From UBA7867 sp964579205 (lineage in GTDB: Bacteria > Bacillota > Clostridia > Christensenellales > UBA1242), in NCBI GenBank assembly GCA_964579205.1, contig CAZOFH010000003.1, positions 58,221 through 122,220 on the forward strand: DNA of 64,000 nucleotides, in the 5' to 3' direction. The notes under the pieces were generated by a model, which saw only the letters and a program-made list of their open reading frames with translations, ran no database searches and was not told the origin of the DNA. A program made the translations under genes and the position numbers. Below, in pieces: positions 51,872 to 62,696 of the stretch (within the stretch, counting starts at the first letter, position 1; every line of letters begins with the position of its first letter).

Positions 51872-51901
51872 ATTATAGCACAACATTTATATTTTAAGCA
51901 A
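51872..51901 (-). promoter_or_regulatory. promoter of the RsgI-like gene
   Basis: On the minus strand TTGCTT, 18 bases, perfect TATAAT with TGC before it. Confidence 0.7.
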
Positions 51902-52465
51902 GCGATTTTTAGTATGATAAAAAATTGTATTATGTGTCAAATTTTGTAAATTTTTCGGTATTGCTTGCGTGTGGCTAAAAAGGGGTGCGGTCGTGATAAA
52001 ATTCACTTGCGCGGTCAAAATCACGCTCAAAAAATCGATAAATTGAGCCGTGATTTTTTTTTATTACGAAATATGGCTCAGGAAAAGCAGAATTATGGCT
52101 AAAAATAATCATAAAAAATACAAAAAAAATACTCAAAAAATCAAAAATAATAATAATTTTTCGACCCAACTTATGCACTTTTTGACCTCAAAAAACATCA
52201 AAAATTGTGTAAAAAAATAACAAAAAAAATAGTAAAAAAATAGTAAATAAAATAGAAAAAAAATAACAAAAAAAATAAGAAAAATTAACACAAAAAAGCG
52301 AGCGAAAGCGCTTGAGAAAAAGTAATTCTGTAGTTTTTGAGAGGGGGCGGAAGAAAATTGGAAAAAATTTTTTGCCTCAAAACGGCGTTTTTGTGCGTTA
52401 TATATAATATGAACGCGCGCGCGAGAGGGGGAGAAAATTTTTTCAAAAAAATTTTCGAAAAACGG
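51902..52465. other. long AT-rich intergenic stretch
   Basis: About 560 bases with A/T tracts and no supported gene. The last 60 bases before the promoter resemble the DNA before the retroelement promoter. Confidence 0.5.
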
Positions 52466-52494
52466 TTGACAAATTCGACAAAGGGTGCTATAAT
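52466..52494 (+). promoter_or_regulatory. perfect consensus promoter of the Clp-like gene
   Basis: TTGACA, 17 bases, TATAAT. It shares TTGACAAATTCG and flanking sequence with the retroelement promoter at 2428. The leader of about 95 bases contains GGGGA/TCCCC (52560-52577) and GCATAA/TTATGC inverted repeats. Confidence 0.85.
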
Positions 52495-52593
52495 CCGACC
52501 AACAGAACAAGTCAGCGGGCATAATCTTGTTTTGATTTTTTATGCGGTTGTGCCTTGCGTTTTGGGGAGGCGCAATCCCCTTACGGAGGACAT

Positions 52594-54576
<1,983 letters not shown>

Positions 54577-54880
54577 TAGATTGCGTGCTGCTTGTGGTGT
54601 GTCGAAGCGCGTTGAGCGAAGTGCTATTATGTGGTATGTTGCTTGGGTGTATTCGGGGTATTGTGATGAGCGGTGTGGTGGTGTTTTGTTAGTGGTATTT
54701 GCGTGGCTGTTTTTTTTGAGATTGCGTGGTAGTTTTGTTAAACGGACTGTCACAATAGCGACGATTGTTTACTTTTTGCGCGGTGGTATTTGTGTGTAAA
54801 TTTCGCCTCTAGTAGACTTATTTTTGGCTGAAATGTTTGTCGTTTGACTGATTATATGATAATATTATTGTGCAGGAAAC
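54577..54880. other. intergenic region upstream of tracrRNA and cas9
   Basis: About 300 bases. A 72-codon open frame (54581-54799) has no ribosome site and an odd composition, and is not accepted. A weak plus-strand promoter for cas9 may lie at 54837-54865 (TTGTCG, 17 bases, TAATAT). Confidence 0.4.
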
Positions 54881-54979
54881 AAAAAAGGCTCGGCATTAGC
54901 CAAGCCTAACCGCACAAATGCGGCGATGAGTTTAAATTTATTTTAACTCTATCATGTAATTCAGGTATTTCCACCCAAT
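54881..54979 (-). ncRNA. tracrRNA: tracrRNA of the type II-A CRISPR system
   Basis: Minus-strand RNA of about 95 nt that pairs with crRNA and holds Cas9. Seen: an anti-repeat GAATTACATGATA (54962-54950) perfectly complementary to 13 bases of the array repeat, then a GAGU bulge and UAAAAU, which pairs with the repeat start GUUUUA. This is the same upper-stem, bulge, lower-stem layout as in Streptococcus pyogenes. A nexus-like region follows, then a CCGCAUUUGUGCGG hairpin, and a terminal stem AGGCUUGGC/GCCGAGCCU with a U run (54905-54881), which is the rho-independent terminator. Its promoter is at 54983-55011. Confidence 0.93.
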
Positions 54980-54982
54980 CAT

Positions 54983-55011
54983 AGATTACAACATTACGGA
55001 GGAAAAGTCAA
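54983..55011 (-). promoter_or_regulatory. tracrRNA promoter overlapping the cas9 ribosome site
   Basis: On the minus strand TTGACT (55011-55006), 17 bases, TAATCT (54988-54983). It spans the cas9 Shine-Dalgarno GGAGGA (54998-55003) and ends 5 bases before the cas9 ATG, so the two genes face away from each other with overlapping control DNA. Confidence 0.85.
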
Positions 55012-55015
55012 GCAA

Positions 55016-58000
55016 ATGTCAAAAGAAAAATTAAAAAGTATAAAATACAATATTGGTCTCGACATTGGTACAAATTCTGTCGGTTGGGCGGTAGTCGACC
55101 AAAATATGAATTTGGTTAAGCGATGCAAAAAGCACTTGTGGGGTAGTCGCCTGTTTGATGAGCGAGAAACTGCTGCTGAGCGTCGTAAATCGCGCTCGGC
55201 TCGCCGCAGGCTCTTGCGTAGGCGTGTCCGCATTAGGATGCTAGATAATATTTTTGCGCCAGTGATTAATGATGAAAACTTTTTTGTACGCCTAAAAGAG
55301 AGTTTTTTGCAAAAATCAGATAGGACACTCGGCAATGTGAGTATCCTGTTTGATGGTGGGAATGATTGCGTCAATTTTAAAAAGGCGAGCGATGGGAAAA
55401 TAACTTGCCAAAGAATTACCTGCGACGCAGAGTATTATCGGGAATATCCGACCATTTATCATTTGAGAAAAGAAATGGCGACATCTCCTAACAAGCAGTA
55501 CGACCCAAAACTGATTTATTTGGCAATTCACAGCATTTTTAAGAGTCGCGGGAACTTTTTGTACGAAAATTTGTTTGCGGCGGAGGATGTCGATGGACCC
55601 TTAACGCAAGTTGTTGATATAGCAAAAATATTATATGGGGTTGAAGAAGATTCTGGCGAGTCGGTATTGCCTGAATGGCTGAGCGTTTTGGAGACTCACA
55701 AAGATGCTCTCAAGGAGATTTTGCTTGATTCCAAGACCTATAAGAGTAAAAAGGATAAGCAAAATGCTATCAAAAACAAGATTTCCAAAAACAAGACTTT
55801 TGGGGAATTTGTCAAGTTAATTTTGGGGTATGATGTAAAATACAAGTCTGCCTTTGGCTCTGAGGATGACAAAAATGATAAAACCAGTATAAAACTATCC
55901 ACCGCAGCAGATGTAGATGCTACCATATCCGAGGCTGGCGAATATGCGGAATTCTTGTCAGCGGCAAAAAGCCTTTATTCTGCCATAGAATATATATCTA
56001 TTACGCATAAAGGGCGAAAATATGACCCAAAATCCCAAGATAAGTCATCAATTTCTGACATAATGATTGATAGATACAACCGCTACAAAAAGCAGTTGAC
56101 TGACTTAAAAATTGTTTTCAAGGCGATATATCCGGACAAGGCGGGTGCTATGAATTCTGAATATCGCAAGTTTTTCCGTGATTATAAAGAAGCGAATAAT
56201 TACGCCCGCTACACCTACTCAGCGGGTATGTGCGATGCAAAGAAATTTAAGGACAAAATTTTGGACGCCATTGCTCGGAATGAGAAAACGATTTCGGATG
56301 CGGGCTATGCAAAAGACGGTGAGACAGTCGCAGAAAAGGCGAAAAAGATTTTGCTTTGCTTGGGCGGCAAGCCAAGCGTCTTGAGTGAGGTCGTTTTGAC
56401 CGATGAAAGTTTTGATGCGGAGTATGAGGCAGAACTGGGCTATTTGCAGCGACCTCGAATGGCGGGGAATGGAGTTTTTCCTAAGCAGTTACACGAAGAA
56501 GAATTGAATAAAATTTTGGATAATCAAGCGAAGTATTATCCTCAGTTGGGGGAAAAGCGGGGCGATATTATCAAAATTTTCAATTTCAAAATTGATTATT
56601 TTGTCGGTCCTTTGGGTGCAAAGGGTGAGAAAACTGAGGGCTTCGGCTGGTTAAAACGCAATCCTGGGTTTGAAAATGTTAATATAAATGCCTTGAATTA
56701 CGATGATGCTATCGATAAGGTTGCGACAAGGACTGAGTTTATTACCAGAATGGTGGGGCATTGTACATATCTTTGGGAAGAGCCGGCACTACCTAAAAAT
56801 TCTATGATTTATAGTTACTTCAATGTGTTGCAAGAATTGAGTAATATTTCCGTGATTATAAACGGTGCGGAAGCGCAAAAATTGAATGAACTGCACGATT
56901 TGGACGGCTTGAATTATTTTCAGGTTATTACCAAACGGCTTTTGGAAAGCAATACTTACAAATTAAAAGATTTGGAGCATTCTCTTAGACGGCAAACACA
57001 ATACAAAGATGCTGATATCGTGATTAAGGGGTTCGCAAATGGCGAAAAACTGAACTCCAACCTAAAACCTATTCGTGATATGATGCGAATTTTTGACCTC
57101 AAGATTAACGCCGAGGCTTATGGTACGTCTGACTCTATTATAGGTTTTTTAAAAAGCAATGAGGCTATAGAGTGTGAAAAAATTATAAAATATATCACAA
57201 TTTTTGGCGAAAGCAAGAAAATTTTGGTTGAAAGTCTAAAAGAAATAGATGGACTTAGCCTGACAGAAAAACAGGTAAATGACTTGAAGGCGTTATCTTA
57301 TAGTGGTTGGGGAAATTTGAGCAAAAAATTGATTTTTGAATTTAAAGATGGTTTTAACGGTGCGGAGTATTTTGGCAAAACGATTTTGGAATTAATGGAG
57401 AACAAGTACAAGAATTTTATTTCAGTTTATTCAAACGAGCGTTATCAATTTGAGAAGCAAGTAAAGGATAGATTAAAAGGAATTAATAAGCCAATTCAAG
57501 AGCAAATCGAAGAACTTGCTTGCTCGCCTAGTGTAAAAAGAGGGATTTTTCAGTCGTTCAAAGTCGTTCAAGAGTTGGTAAAAGTTATGGGGCACGCTCC
57601 TGAGAATATTTTTATAGAGTTTGCTCGTGAAGAAGATGACAAGAAGAAAGGCGAAGTGTCTAAATCTCGTCAAAAAGAGATGAGAAAGAAGTATGAATTG
57701 GCGGAATCGTCTGCCAAAAGTCTGTATGCCGAGTACATAAAGCATGTGGATTGCAGTAAATTGGAGGGGGATAAGCAGGCAGATATCAAATCTTTTGACA
57801 GTGAAAGAGTTGTGCTGTATTATTTGCAGGCTGGTCGTTGTATGTATACCAAAGAAATACTTGACCTAAACCATTTGTCTGATTATGATGTTGACCACAT
57901 TGTACCGCAGTGTTTGATTAAGGACGATAGTTTTGATAACAAAGTTTTGGTTAAACGTATCGATAACCAGAAAGCAAAAGGGGATAGCGAGGTTGTTCCC

Positions 58001-59722
58001 GAGGAAATTAGACAGAATGCCAAGCCGTTCTGGGAAAACCTGAAGCAAATGGGGCTTTTGACTAAAGGAAAATATATTCGGCTTATGCGGAGGGAGTTGA
58101 CTGAAAGTGTGCTGCAAGGATTTATCAAGAGACAACTGGTCGAAACTCGTCAAATTATCAAAAATACAGCATTTTTGTTGAGTAATTATTTTGAAAAGAG
58201 TGGGGCAGAGACAAAAATTCGCTCTGTTCGGGCTGAGATGAATAGTGCGTTTAGGCGTGAGTTTGATTATCCAAAAGGTGTTGGGGGAAGAAGTATCAAC
58301 GACACTCACCATGCAAAAGATGCTTATATTACGTGCTTGATGGGTGACTATATACTGCAAAATTACGGTGGTTCCAATGAGGTAAAGCCGTTTAATCTTA
58401 TGGGAATGCATTACGGGGATAAGAAAAAGCGTTCCGACAATGGTTTTGTGATGTGGCAAATGAGACAGCAAAAAGAATTCGACAAGTTGGACAGAGAAAA
58501 GTATTATTGGCTGAATGAATACTGGTCTCCTAATGACGAAACCCTGACAGTAAGCCAAGTTTTGGACAATTTCGACAGAAATTATTATTCTTCTGATTGC
58601 TTTATTACGCAAAAAATCAATACAAAAACAACAGGCGGTTTTTATGAGCAAACTATTTACAAGAACGATAAAAATGCTGCAATGTTTGCTAAAAATGACG
58701 AAGGAAAAAGAGAAGGTAAACGTGCTAATTATGAATTAGGTAAATTAAAGAAACCTTTATGCGTTGATGGTCAGGTGATTGAATGTAATACTCCTGTTTT
58801 GGATATTGCTCGTTATGGTGGATACACTGGGCTTAATTTTGCATACTTTGTTTTGGTCGAATATCGCAATTTGCGTGGCGAATTGATTCACGAAATTGTA
58901 GGATATCCATACTATATCGCAACAAGGATTGATAATAATAAAGATGAAGTTGCAAAAGCATTAAAAGTGTTTCTAAAAAGTGCTAGTGAAGCTAATGGCA
59001 AAAAGGAAAAGTATGCCGACTTTAAAATTTGTGCATTTCTGCCTAAGAAAAGTTTGCTTTGTGAAGAAAAACTGAAAAGGGTTTATATAGCGGGTAAAAG
59101 AGAAGTTAAAATTGGAAATCAATTAACAATTCCTCGTGAGCGTAAAGAACTGAATAGGTTTATTTATTTGATTTACAAATATGGTAGAAGTTATACTCCA
59201 ACAAGTGAGGAAAGTAACAGTAGTAAGCAATATGTTAAATATATCAATTATTTGGCGTGGGCAAAAAACAAAATGTTTTTACATTATTTAGAGGCTAAAT
59301 ATCCTAATTTAGATATGTCGGAACAAGTAGCTGATTTTTATACAAAGGAAATAGAGAATTATATAACGATACAATTTAATTCTTTTGCAGATTTGTATTG
59401 TGCTCATCTGGACAAAAATTACACAGAGAATTCCACCCCCAATAAATTAAAAGATGTATTGAGATTTATAAGTAATGAAGAGAATGATGAGTTCTATGAG
59501 GGTATACCTAATATTAAAACTCATTATTGTAGAAAATTGTTATTGATAAAAGAGCTGTTGGAAATAACGAAACGCTCTTTTGGTGACCTTAAACTCTTTG
59601 GTGGCGTGGCTAATGCTGGTGCTATTATGCTACCCGAAAAACAAAATTGGGAAAGCACTTATATTATCCACACCTCAATCACGGGTATATATTCACACAA
59701 AAAGAAATTAATAGAAAAATAA
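55016..59722 (+). CDS. cas9: CRISPR-associated endonuclease Cas9, type II-A
   Basis: RNA-guided double-strand DNA nuclease of 1568 residues. Seen: RuvC-I NIGLDIGTNSVGWAV with Asp16; arginine-rich bridge helix (about 55-78, RSARRRLLRRRVRIR); a large recognition lobe; RuvC-II ENIFIEFAREED with Glu868; HNH domain DYDVDHIVPQ with Asp960, His961 and Asn984; GFIKRQLVETRQI; RuvC-III INDTHHAKDAY with His1099 and Asp1102; and a PAM-interacting region of about 370 residues. All catalytic residues are present, so an active nuclease is expected. It is about 200 residues longer than S. pyogenes Cas9 (1368), with the extra in the recognition lobe and C-terminal region. GGAGGA lies 12 bases before the ATG. 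cas1 follows after 17 bases. Confidence 0.98.
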   Translation: MSKEKLKSIKYNIGLDIGTNSVGWAVVDQNMNLVKRCKKHLWGSRLFDERETAAERRKSRSARRRLLRRRVRIRMLDNIFAPVINDENFFVRLKESFLQKSDRTLGNVSILFDGGNDCVNFKKASDGKITCQRITCDAEYYREYPTIYHLRKEMATSPNKQYDPKLIYLAIHSIFKSRGNFLYENLFAAEDVDGPLTQVVDIAKILYGVEEDSGESVLPEWLSVLETHKDALKEILLDSKTYKSKKDKQNAIKNKISKNKTFGEFVKLILGYDVKYKSAFGSEDDKNDKTSIKLSTAADVDATISEAGEYAEFLSAAKSLYSAIEYISITHKGRKYDPKSQDKSSISDIMIDRYNRYKKQLTDLKIVFKAIYPDKAGAMNSEYRKFFRDYKEANNYARYTYSAGMCDAKKFKDKILDAIARNEKTISDAGYAKDGETVAEKAKKILLCLGGKPSVLSEVVLTDESFDAEYEAELGYLQRPRMAGNGVFPKQLHEEELNKILDNQAKYYPQLGEKRGDIIKIFNFKIDYFVGPLGAKGEKTEGFGWLKRNPGFENVNINALNYDDAIDKVATRTEFITRMVGHCTYLWEEPALPKNSMIYSYFNVLQELSNISVIINGAEAQKLNELHDLDGLNYFQVITKRLLESNTYKLKDLEHSLRRQTQYKDADIVIKGFANGEKLNSNLKPIRDMMRIFDLKINAEAYGTSDSIIGFLKSNEAIECEKIIKYITIFGESKKILVESLKEIDGLSLTEKQVNDLKALSYSGWGNLSKKLIFEFKDGFNGAEYFGKTILELMENKYKNFISVYSNERYQFEKQVKDRLKGINKPIQEQIEELACSPSVKRGIFQSFKVVQELVKVMGHAPENIFIEFAREEDDKKKGEVSKSRQKEMRKKYELAESSAKSLYAEYIKHVDCSKLEGDKQADIKSFDSERVVLYYLQAGRCMYTKEILDLNHLSDYDVDHIVPQCLIKDDSFDNKVLVKRIDNQKAKGDSEVVPEEIRQNAKPFWENLKQMGLLTKGKYIRLMRRELTESVLQGFIKRQLVETRQIIKNTAFLLSNYFEKSGAETKIRSVRAEMNSAFRREFDYPKGVGGRSINDTHHAKDAYITCLMGDYILQNYGGSNEVKPFNLMGMHYGDKKKRSDNGFVMWQMRQQKEFDKLDREKYYWLNEYWSPNDETLTVSQVLDNFDRNYYSSDCFITQKINTKTTGGFYEQTIYKNDKNAAMFAKNDEGKREGKRANYELGKLKKPLCVDGQVIECNTPVLDIARYGGYTGLNFAYFVLVEYRNLRGELIHEIVGYPYYIATRIDNNKDEVAKALKVFLKSASEANGKKEKYADFKICAFLPKKSLLCEEKLKRVYIAGKREVKIGNQLTIPRERKELNRFIYLIYKYGRSYTPTSEESNSSKQYVKYINYLAWAKNKMFLHYLEAKYPNLDMSEQVADFYTKEIENYITIQFNSFADLYCAHLDKNYTENSTPNKLKDVLRFISNEENDEFYEGIPNIKTHYCRKLLLIKELLEITKRSFGDLKLFGGVANAGAIMLPEKQNWESTYIIHTSITGIYSHKKKLIEK

Positions 59723-59739
59723 TTAAAAATGGGTAAAAA

Positions 59740-60612
59740 ATGAGTTTTAGAACAGTCGTAATTTCTCAAAAATCAAAGTTGTCTTTCAAAGACAACTTTT
59801 TGGTAATTCAAAATGATGATATCAAAATGGTGCATTTGAGTGAAATTCACACGCTAATAATTGAGTCTACAATGGTGCAAATTTCATCATATTTAATGGC
59901 GCAACTATCTGCAAATAAAATTAAATTAATTATTTGCGATGAGCGACATAATCCGACTGCTGAGATGGTGCCTTATTATTCAAATTATAATACCTCAAAG
60001 AAAATTATCAATCAGGCTCGGTGGGATGAGGGGGCGAAACAGGGTCTGTGGACAAAAATCGTTTCTAATAAAATCCTAAATCAGTCGCGACTTTTAAAAA
60101 ATTACGGTATTAACCGATACAAAATGCTGGAACAGTATTTGGGTGAGGTTGAGTTGGATGATGCTACAAATCGCGAAGGGCATTCGGCAAAAGTTTATTT
60201 TAATAGTTTGTTTGGGCTGGATTTTTCGCGCGATAAAGTTTGTGATATTAATATGGCTCTTGACTACGGCTACACGATTTTGCTGTCTGCGTTTAATCGA
60301 GCAATTTCTAGTCTGGGGTATGCGAACCAATTAGGCGTGAAGCACAAAAATGAATATAATTTTTTTAATCTTGGGTGCGACTTGATGGAACCTTTTCGCG
60401 TAATTGTCGACCAATATGTTTTTGAGAATAAAGAGAGAATTTTTGATTCGGATTACAAGCGTGATTTGGTTCAAATTTTAAATAAAAATGTTGATTTTTG
60501 TGGTAAAAATATGGTTTTGACTAACGCGATTAATGTTTTTATTATAAATGCGCTGCGTGCGATTGATGATAATAGGATTGTGGAGTATCAGGTTTATGAG
60601 TTCGGGGTATAG
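59740..60612 (+). CDS. cas1: CRISPR-associated endonuclease Cas1, type II
   Basis: Integrase subunit that inserts new spacers at the leader end. 290 residues, matching type II Cas1. Seen: TVVISQKSKLSFKDNFLVI; LIICDERHNPTAEMVPYY; metal-binding Glu146 (NREGHSAKVYF), His202 (KHKNEYNFFN) and Asp214/Glu217 in LGCDLMEPFRVIVD. It begins 17 bases after cas9, and cas2 follows after 4 bases. AAAAATGGGT gives only a weak ribosome site, so coupling with cas9 is likely. Confidence 0.97.
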   Translation: MSFRTVVISQKSKLSFKDNFLVIQNDDIKMVHLSEIHTLIIESTMVQISSYLMAQLSANKIKLIICDERHNPTAEMVPYYSNYNTSKKIINQARWDEGAKQGLWTKIVSNKILNQSRLLKNYGINRYKMLEQYLGEVELDDATNREGHSAKVYFNSLFGLDFSRDKVCDINMALDYGYTILLSAFNRAISSLGYANQLGVKHKNEYNFFNLGCDLMEPFRVIVDQYVFENKERIFDSDYKRDLVQILNKNVDFCGKNMVLTNAINVFIINALRAIDDNRIVEYQVYEFGV

Positions 60613-60616
60613 ATTT

Positions 60617-60922
60617 ATGAGGTTAATAGTGTTTTTTGATTTGCCGACTTTTACAAAAAAGGACTTGCAAAATTATAATTTATTTCGGCGATTTTTGATA
60701 AAAGAAGGTTTTGCGATGATGCAAGAGTCCGTGTATACCAAAATTTTGCTGAACAGCACAATGGCGGGGTTGTTAAAGGAGAGAATAAAGAAAAATGCGC
60801 CACCAAAAGGGCTAGTGCAGATGCTTTTGGTGACAGAAAAACAGTTCGCAAGCATTGAGTTTGTGACGGGAGAGTCAAAAAGTATAATAGAAGATTCTGA
60901 TAAAAGGTTTGTGGTGTACTGA
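60617..60922 (+). CDS. cas2: CRISPR-associated protein Cas2
   Basis: Small structural partner of Cas1 in spacer integration. 101 residues. Seen: start MRLIVFFDLPTFTKKD with the conserved Asp8 after a beta strand; LFRRFLIKEGFAMMQESVYTKI; and LLVTEKQFASIEFVTGE. The ATG at 60617 is chosen over an earlier in-frame ATG inside cas1 because the protein then begins exactly like type II Cas2. The stop overlaps the csn2 ATG by one base. Confidence 0.95.
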   Translation: MRLIVFFDLPTFTKKDLQNYNLFRRFLIKEGFAMMQESVYTKILLNSTMAGLLKERIKKNAPPKGLVQMLLVTEKQFASIEFVTGESKSIIEDSDKRFVVY

Positions 60923-61608
60923 TGAAACTGCGTGTTTTTGGTATTGAAAATCCGATAGAATTTCGCCAAGGTATGGTGAGTGTTTTGGAAATTGAGAATT
61001 CTGCACTTTTTCGCAATATTGTTTTTTGTTTGTTTAAGTTGAATAGGGGCTTAAATCCGAATTTTTCTATTACAGTCGAAGATAATAACAAGATTGAGGT
61101 TTTGAGTAATTTTAATTTGGTGACGGATGTGTTTAATTTGGATGCGTTGGTTTCGTCTGCAAAGTTAAATAAGTATGTTTTGTCGGAACTGGAGCACAAT
61201 TTGGAGCAGCATCGGCTGATTTTTGATAATTTTACTCAGTTAAAATCGAATTTTTTGCGAATTTTGGATGACATTTCGTTTGATTTGTGTTATAATGAAC
61301 CTGAACTTTTAGATTTCGTAAAAGATTTCAGTTTCAAGATTAATTTTGAGAGCGAAGAGAATTATCTAAACAATTTGTTAAATTATTTAAAATCGGTCAA
61401 ATTGCTAGATGCGTCAAACTTGGTGATTTTTGTTGATTTAAAAAAGTATTTTAATGAAAATGAACTGTTAGAAATTTATCGCCAAGCATTCGTGCTGGAT
61501 TTGAGACTGTTATTGATTGAATCATCATTTTCAGCAAAATTTTTGGAAAATGAATGGAAATTGTGTGTTGATGATGATTTGTACGAATCAATTCCCTTAG
61601 AATTATAA
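60922..61608 (+). CDS. csn2: CRISPR-associated protein Csn2
   Basis: Ring-forming, calcium-binding double-strand-DNA end binder that defines subtype II-A and is needed for spacer acquisition. 228 residues, close to the 220 of S. pyogenes. Seen: start MKLRVFGIENPIEF; ENSALFRNIVFCLFKLNRG; DVFNLDALVSSAKLNKYVLSEL; and the C-terminal LVIFVDLKKYFNENELLEIY with LLLIESS. It overlaps cas2 by one base and ends 38 bases before the first repeat. Sequence is diverged from the streptococcal type but length, position and these segments fit. Confidence 0.9.
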   Translation: MKLRVFGIENPIEFRQGMVSVLEIENSALFRNIVFCLFKLNRGLNPNFSITVEDNNKIEVLSNFNLVTDVFNLDALVSSAKLNKYVLSELEHNLEQHRLIFDNFTQLKSNFLRILDDISFDLCYNEPELLDFVKDFSFKINFESEENYLNNLLNYLKSVKLLDASNLVIFVDLKKYFNENELLEIYRQAFVLDLRLLLIESSFSAKFLENEWKLCVDDDLYESIPLEL

Positions 61609-61646
61609 AATTTCTATCATTTGATACAAAACTCCATGAATTTGAG
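61609..61646 (+). promoter_or_regulatory. CRISPR leader ending in the ATTTGAG anchor
   Basis: Only 38 bases separate csn2 from the first repeat. The last seven, ATTTGAG (61640-61646), match the leader-anchoring sequence of one group of type II-A arrays, which sets the site of spacer insertion. A pre-crRNA promoter must lie here or in the end of csn2; weak candidates are TTCCCT, 17 bases, TATCAT (61592-61620). Confidence 0.75.
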
Positions 61647-62143
61647 GTTTTAGTATCATGTAATTCTAATAAGGAATAAAACTAACTTTCAAGTGACACC
61701 TTCATGTTGGTGTTTTAGTATCATGTAATTCTAATAAGGAATAAAACTGGACAGGCGACTCAAACTGTATCAGTAAAGTTTTAGTATCATGTAATTCTAA
61801 TAAGGAATAAAACTCTGTTTGCTTTGTTTATCTTGTTGAGATAGTTTTAGTATCATGTAATTCTAATAAGGAATAAAACGTACCCTTGTCGTCCATTTTA
61901 ACGTCGCAAGTTTTAGTATCATGTAATTCTAATAAGGAATAAAACAACATATCACGAGTACCGTCTACCATACCGGTTTTAGTATCATGTAATTCTAATA
62001 AGGAATAAAACTCACCTCTGGGGTTCTGGGTATTCAGGTTGGTTTTAGTATCATGTAATTCTAATAAGGAATAAAACTCTGAGCGTTTCATCACTCGCAT
62101 ATTTGTCGTTTTAGTATCATGTAATTCTAATAAGGAATAAAAA
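61647..62143 (+). CRISPR. type II-A CRISPR array, 8 repeats and 7 spacers
   Basis: 36-bp repeats starting GTTTTAGTATCATG and ending GGAATAAAAC at 61647, 61712, 61778, 61844, 61910, 61976, 62042 and 62108. Spacers are 30 bp except the first (29 bp, 61683-61711). The first seven repeats are identical; the eighth differs at its last base (A for C), marking the old, leader-distal end. So new spacers enter next to csn2, and the direction of transcription is plus. The first 20 bases of the repeat pair with the tracrRNA at 54881-54979. No spacer matches other DNA in this window that I can see. Confidence 0.99.
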
Positions 62144-62163
62144 GCCCATCGACAAGGGGCTTT
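62141..62163 (+). other. hairpin closing the array
   Basis: AAAGCCC / GGGCTTT with a 9-base loop. Its left arm uses the last bases of the final repeat. It may help end pre-crRNA transcription, though no strong T run follows. Confidence 0.4.
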
Positions 62164-62358
62164 GATATATTCGAAAAATAAATAATGATGAGTGAGGGAT
62201 ATTACGTAATAAAAAAAATAAGCAGTATTGCAACTGCTCGTGATTGTTAAACAATCATTGTGATATACCATTTATTCGGTATTTATGTTATTATTATATA
62301 CAACGGGAACAGCAAAATCAATACATATTTAACAAAAAACTAAAGGAATGGAAAAATC

Positions 62359-62395
62359 GTTTTTGTATTATGTAATTTTAAGAAAGAGTAAAAAC
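62359..62395 (+). repeat. isolated degenerate CRISPR repeat
   Basis: Starts GTTTTTGTATTATGTAATTT and ends GAGTAAAAAC: same overall frame as the array repeat with about seven changes and one extra base. It lies 215 bases beyond the last array repeat, with no partner. Confidence 0.75.
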
Positions 62396-62579
62396 GCAAT
62401 TATATAATAACAAAATGTATTACAATCCTGCAATTAGTAGTTGGTTGTTGAACCTGTTTAGTTATACAGGCCTCGAGTTGACCGATAGTAGTTTGCTATT
62501 TGCTTATTCATTGGGCATTAAATAAAGTTTACGGGCGTATCTAAAAAAACTACCTGCCATTGCTATTTTTTTTGATAAA

Positions 62580-62690
62580 CAAAAACATCATTTTTAAGTG
62601 ATGTCTCATAAAGACTAGCCCAAATGTCCCGGACTTCTTTGTGTGAAACCTACGAAATGCGGTTTTACCCGTTTAGGACCTCGAGGGGAC
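62580..62690 (-). ncRNA. putative small RNA, about 110 nt, with own promoter and terminator
   Basis: On the minus strand a promoter TTGACA, 18 bases, TATACT (62726-62697) is followed by about 110 non-coding bases, more GC-rich than their surroundings, then a terminator ACATCA/TGATGT with a T run (62604-62581). Internal pairs include AAACC/GGTTT around GCATTTCGTA, GTCT/AGAC, and GTCCC/GGGAC that could close most of the RNA. No open frame is present and I do not recognise the family. Confidence 0.7.
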
Positions 62691-62696
62691 GGAAAT

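Noticed and set aside
54581..54799. 72-codon plus-strand frame between the Clp-like gene and tracrRNA
   Set aside because: No ribosome site, unusual Trp/Cys/Arg-rich composition, and it starts right after the upstream stop codon.
57866..58651. 261-codon minus-strand frame inside cas9
   Set aside because: It lies opposite the HNH and RuvC-III coding region, whose motifs are intact; no ribosome site.
61828..62271. 147-codon minus-strand frame across the CRISPR array
   Set aside because: Its repetitive FYSLLELHDTKT peptide is simply the translated CRISPR repeat and spacers.
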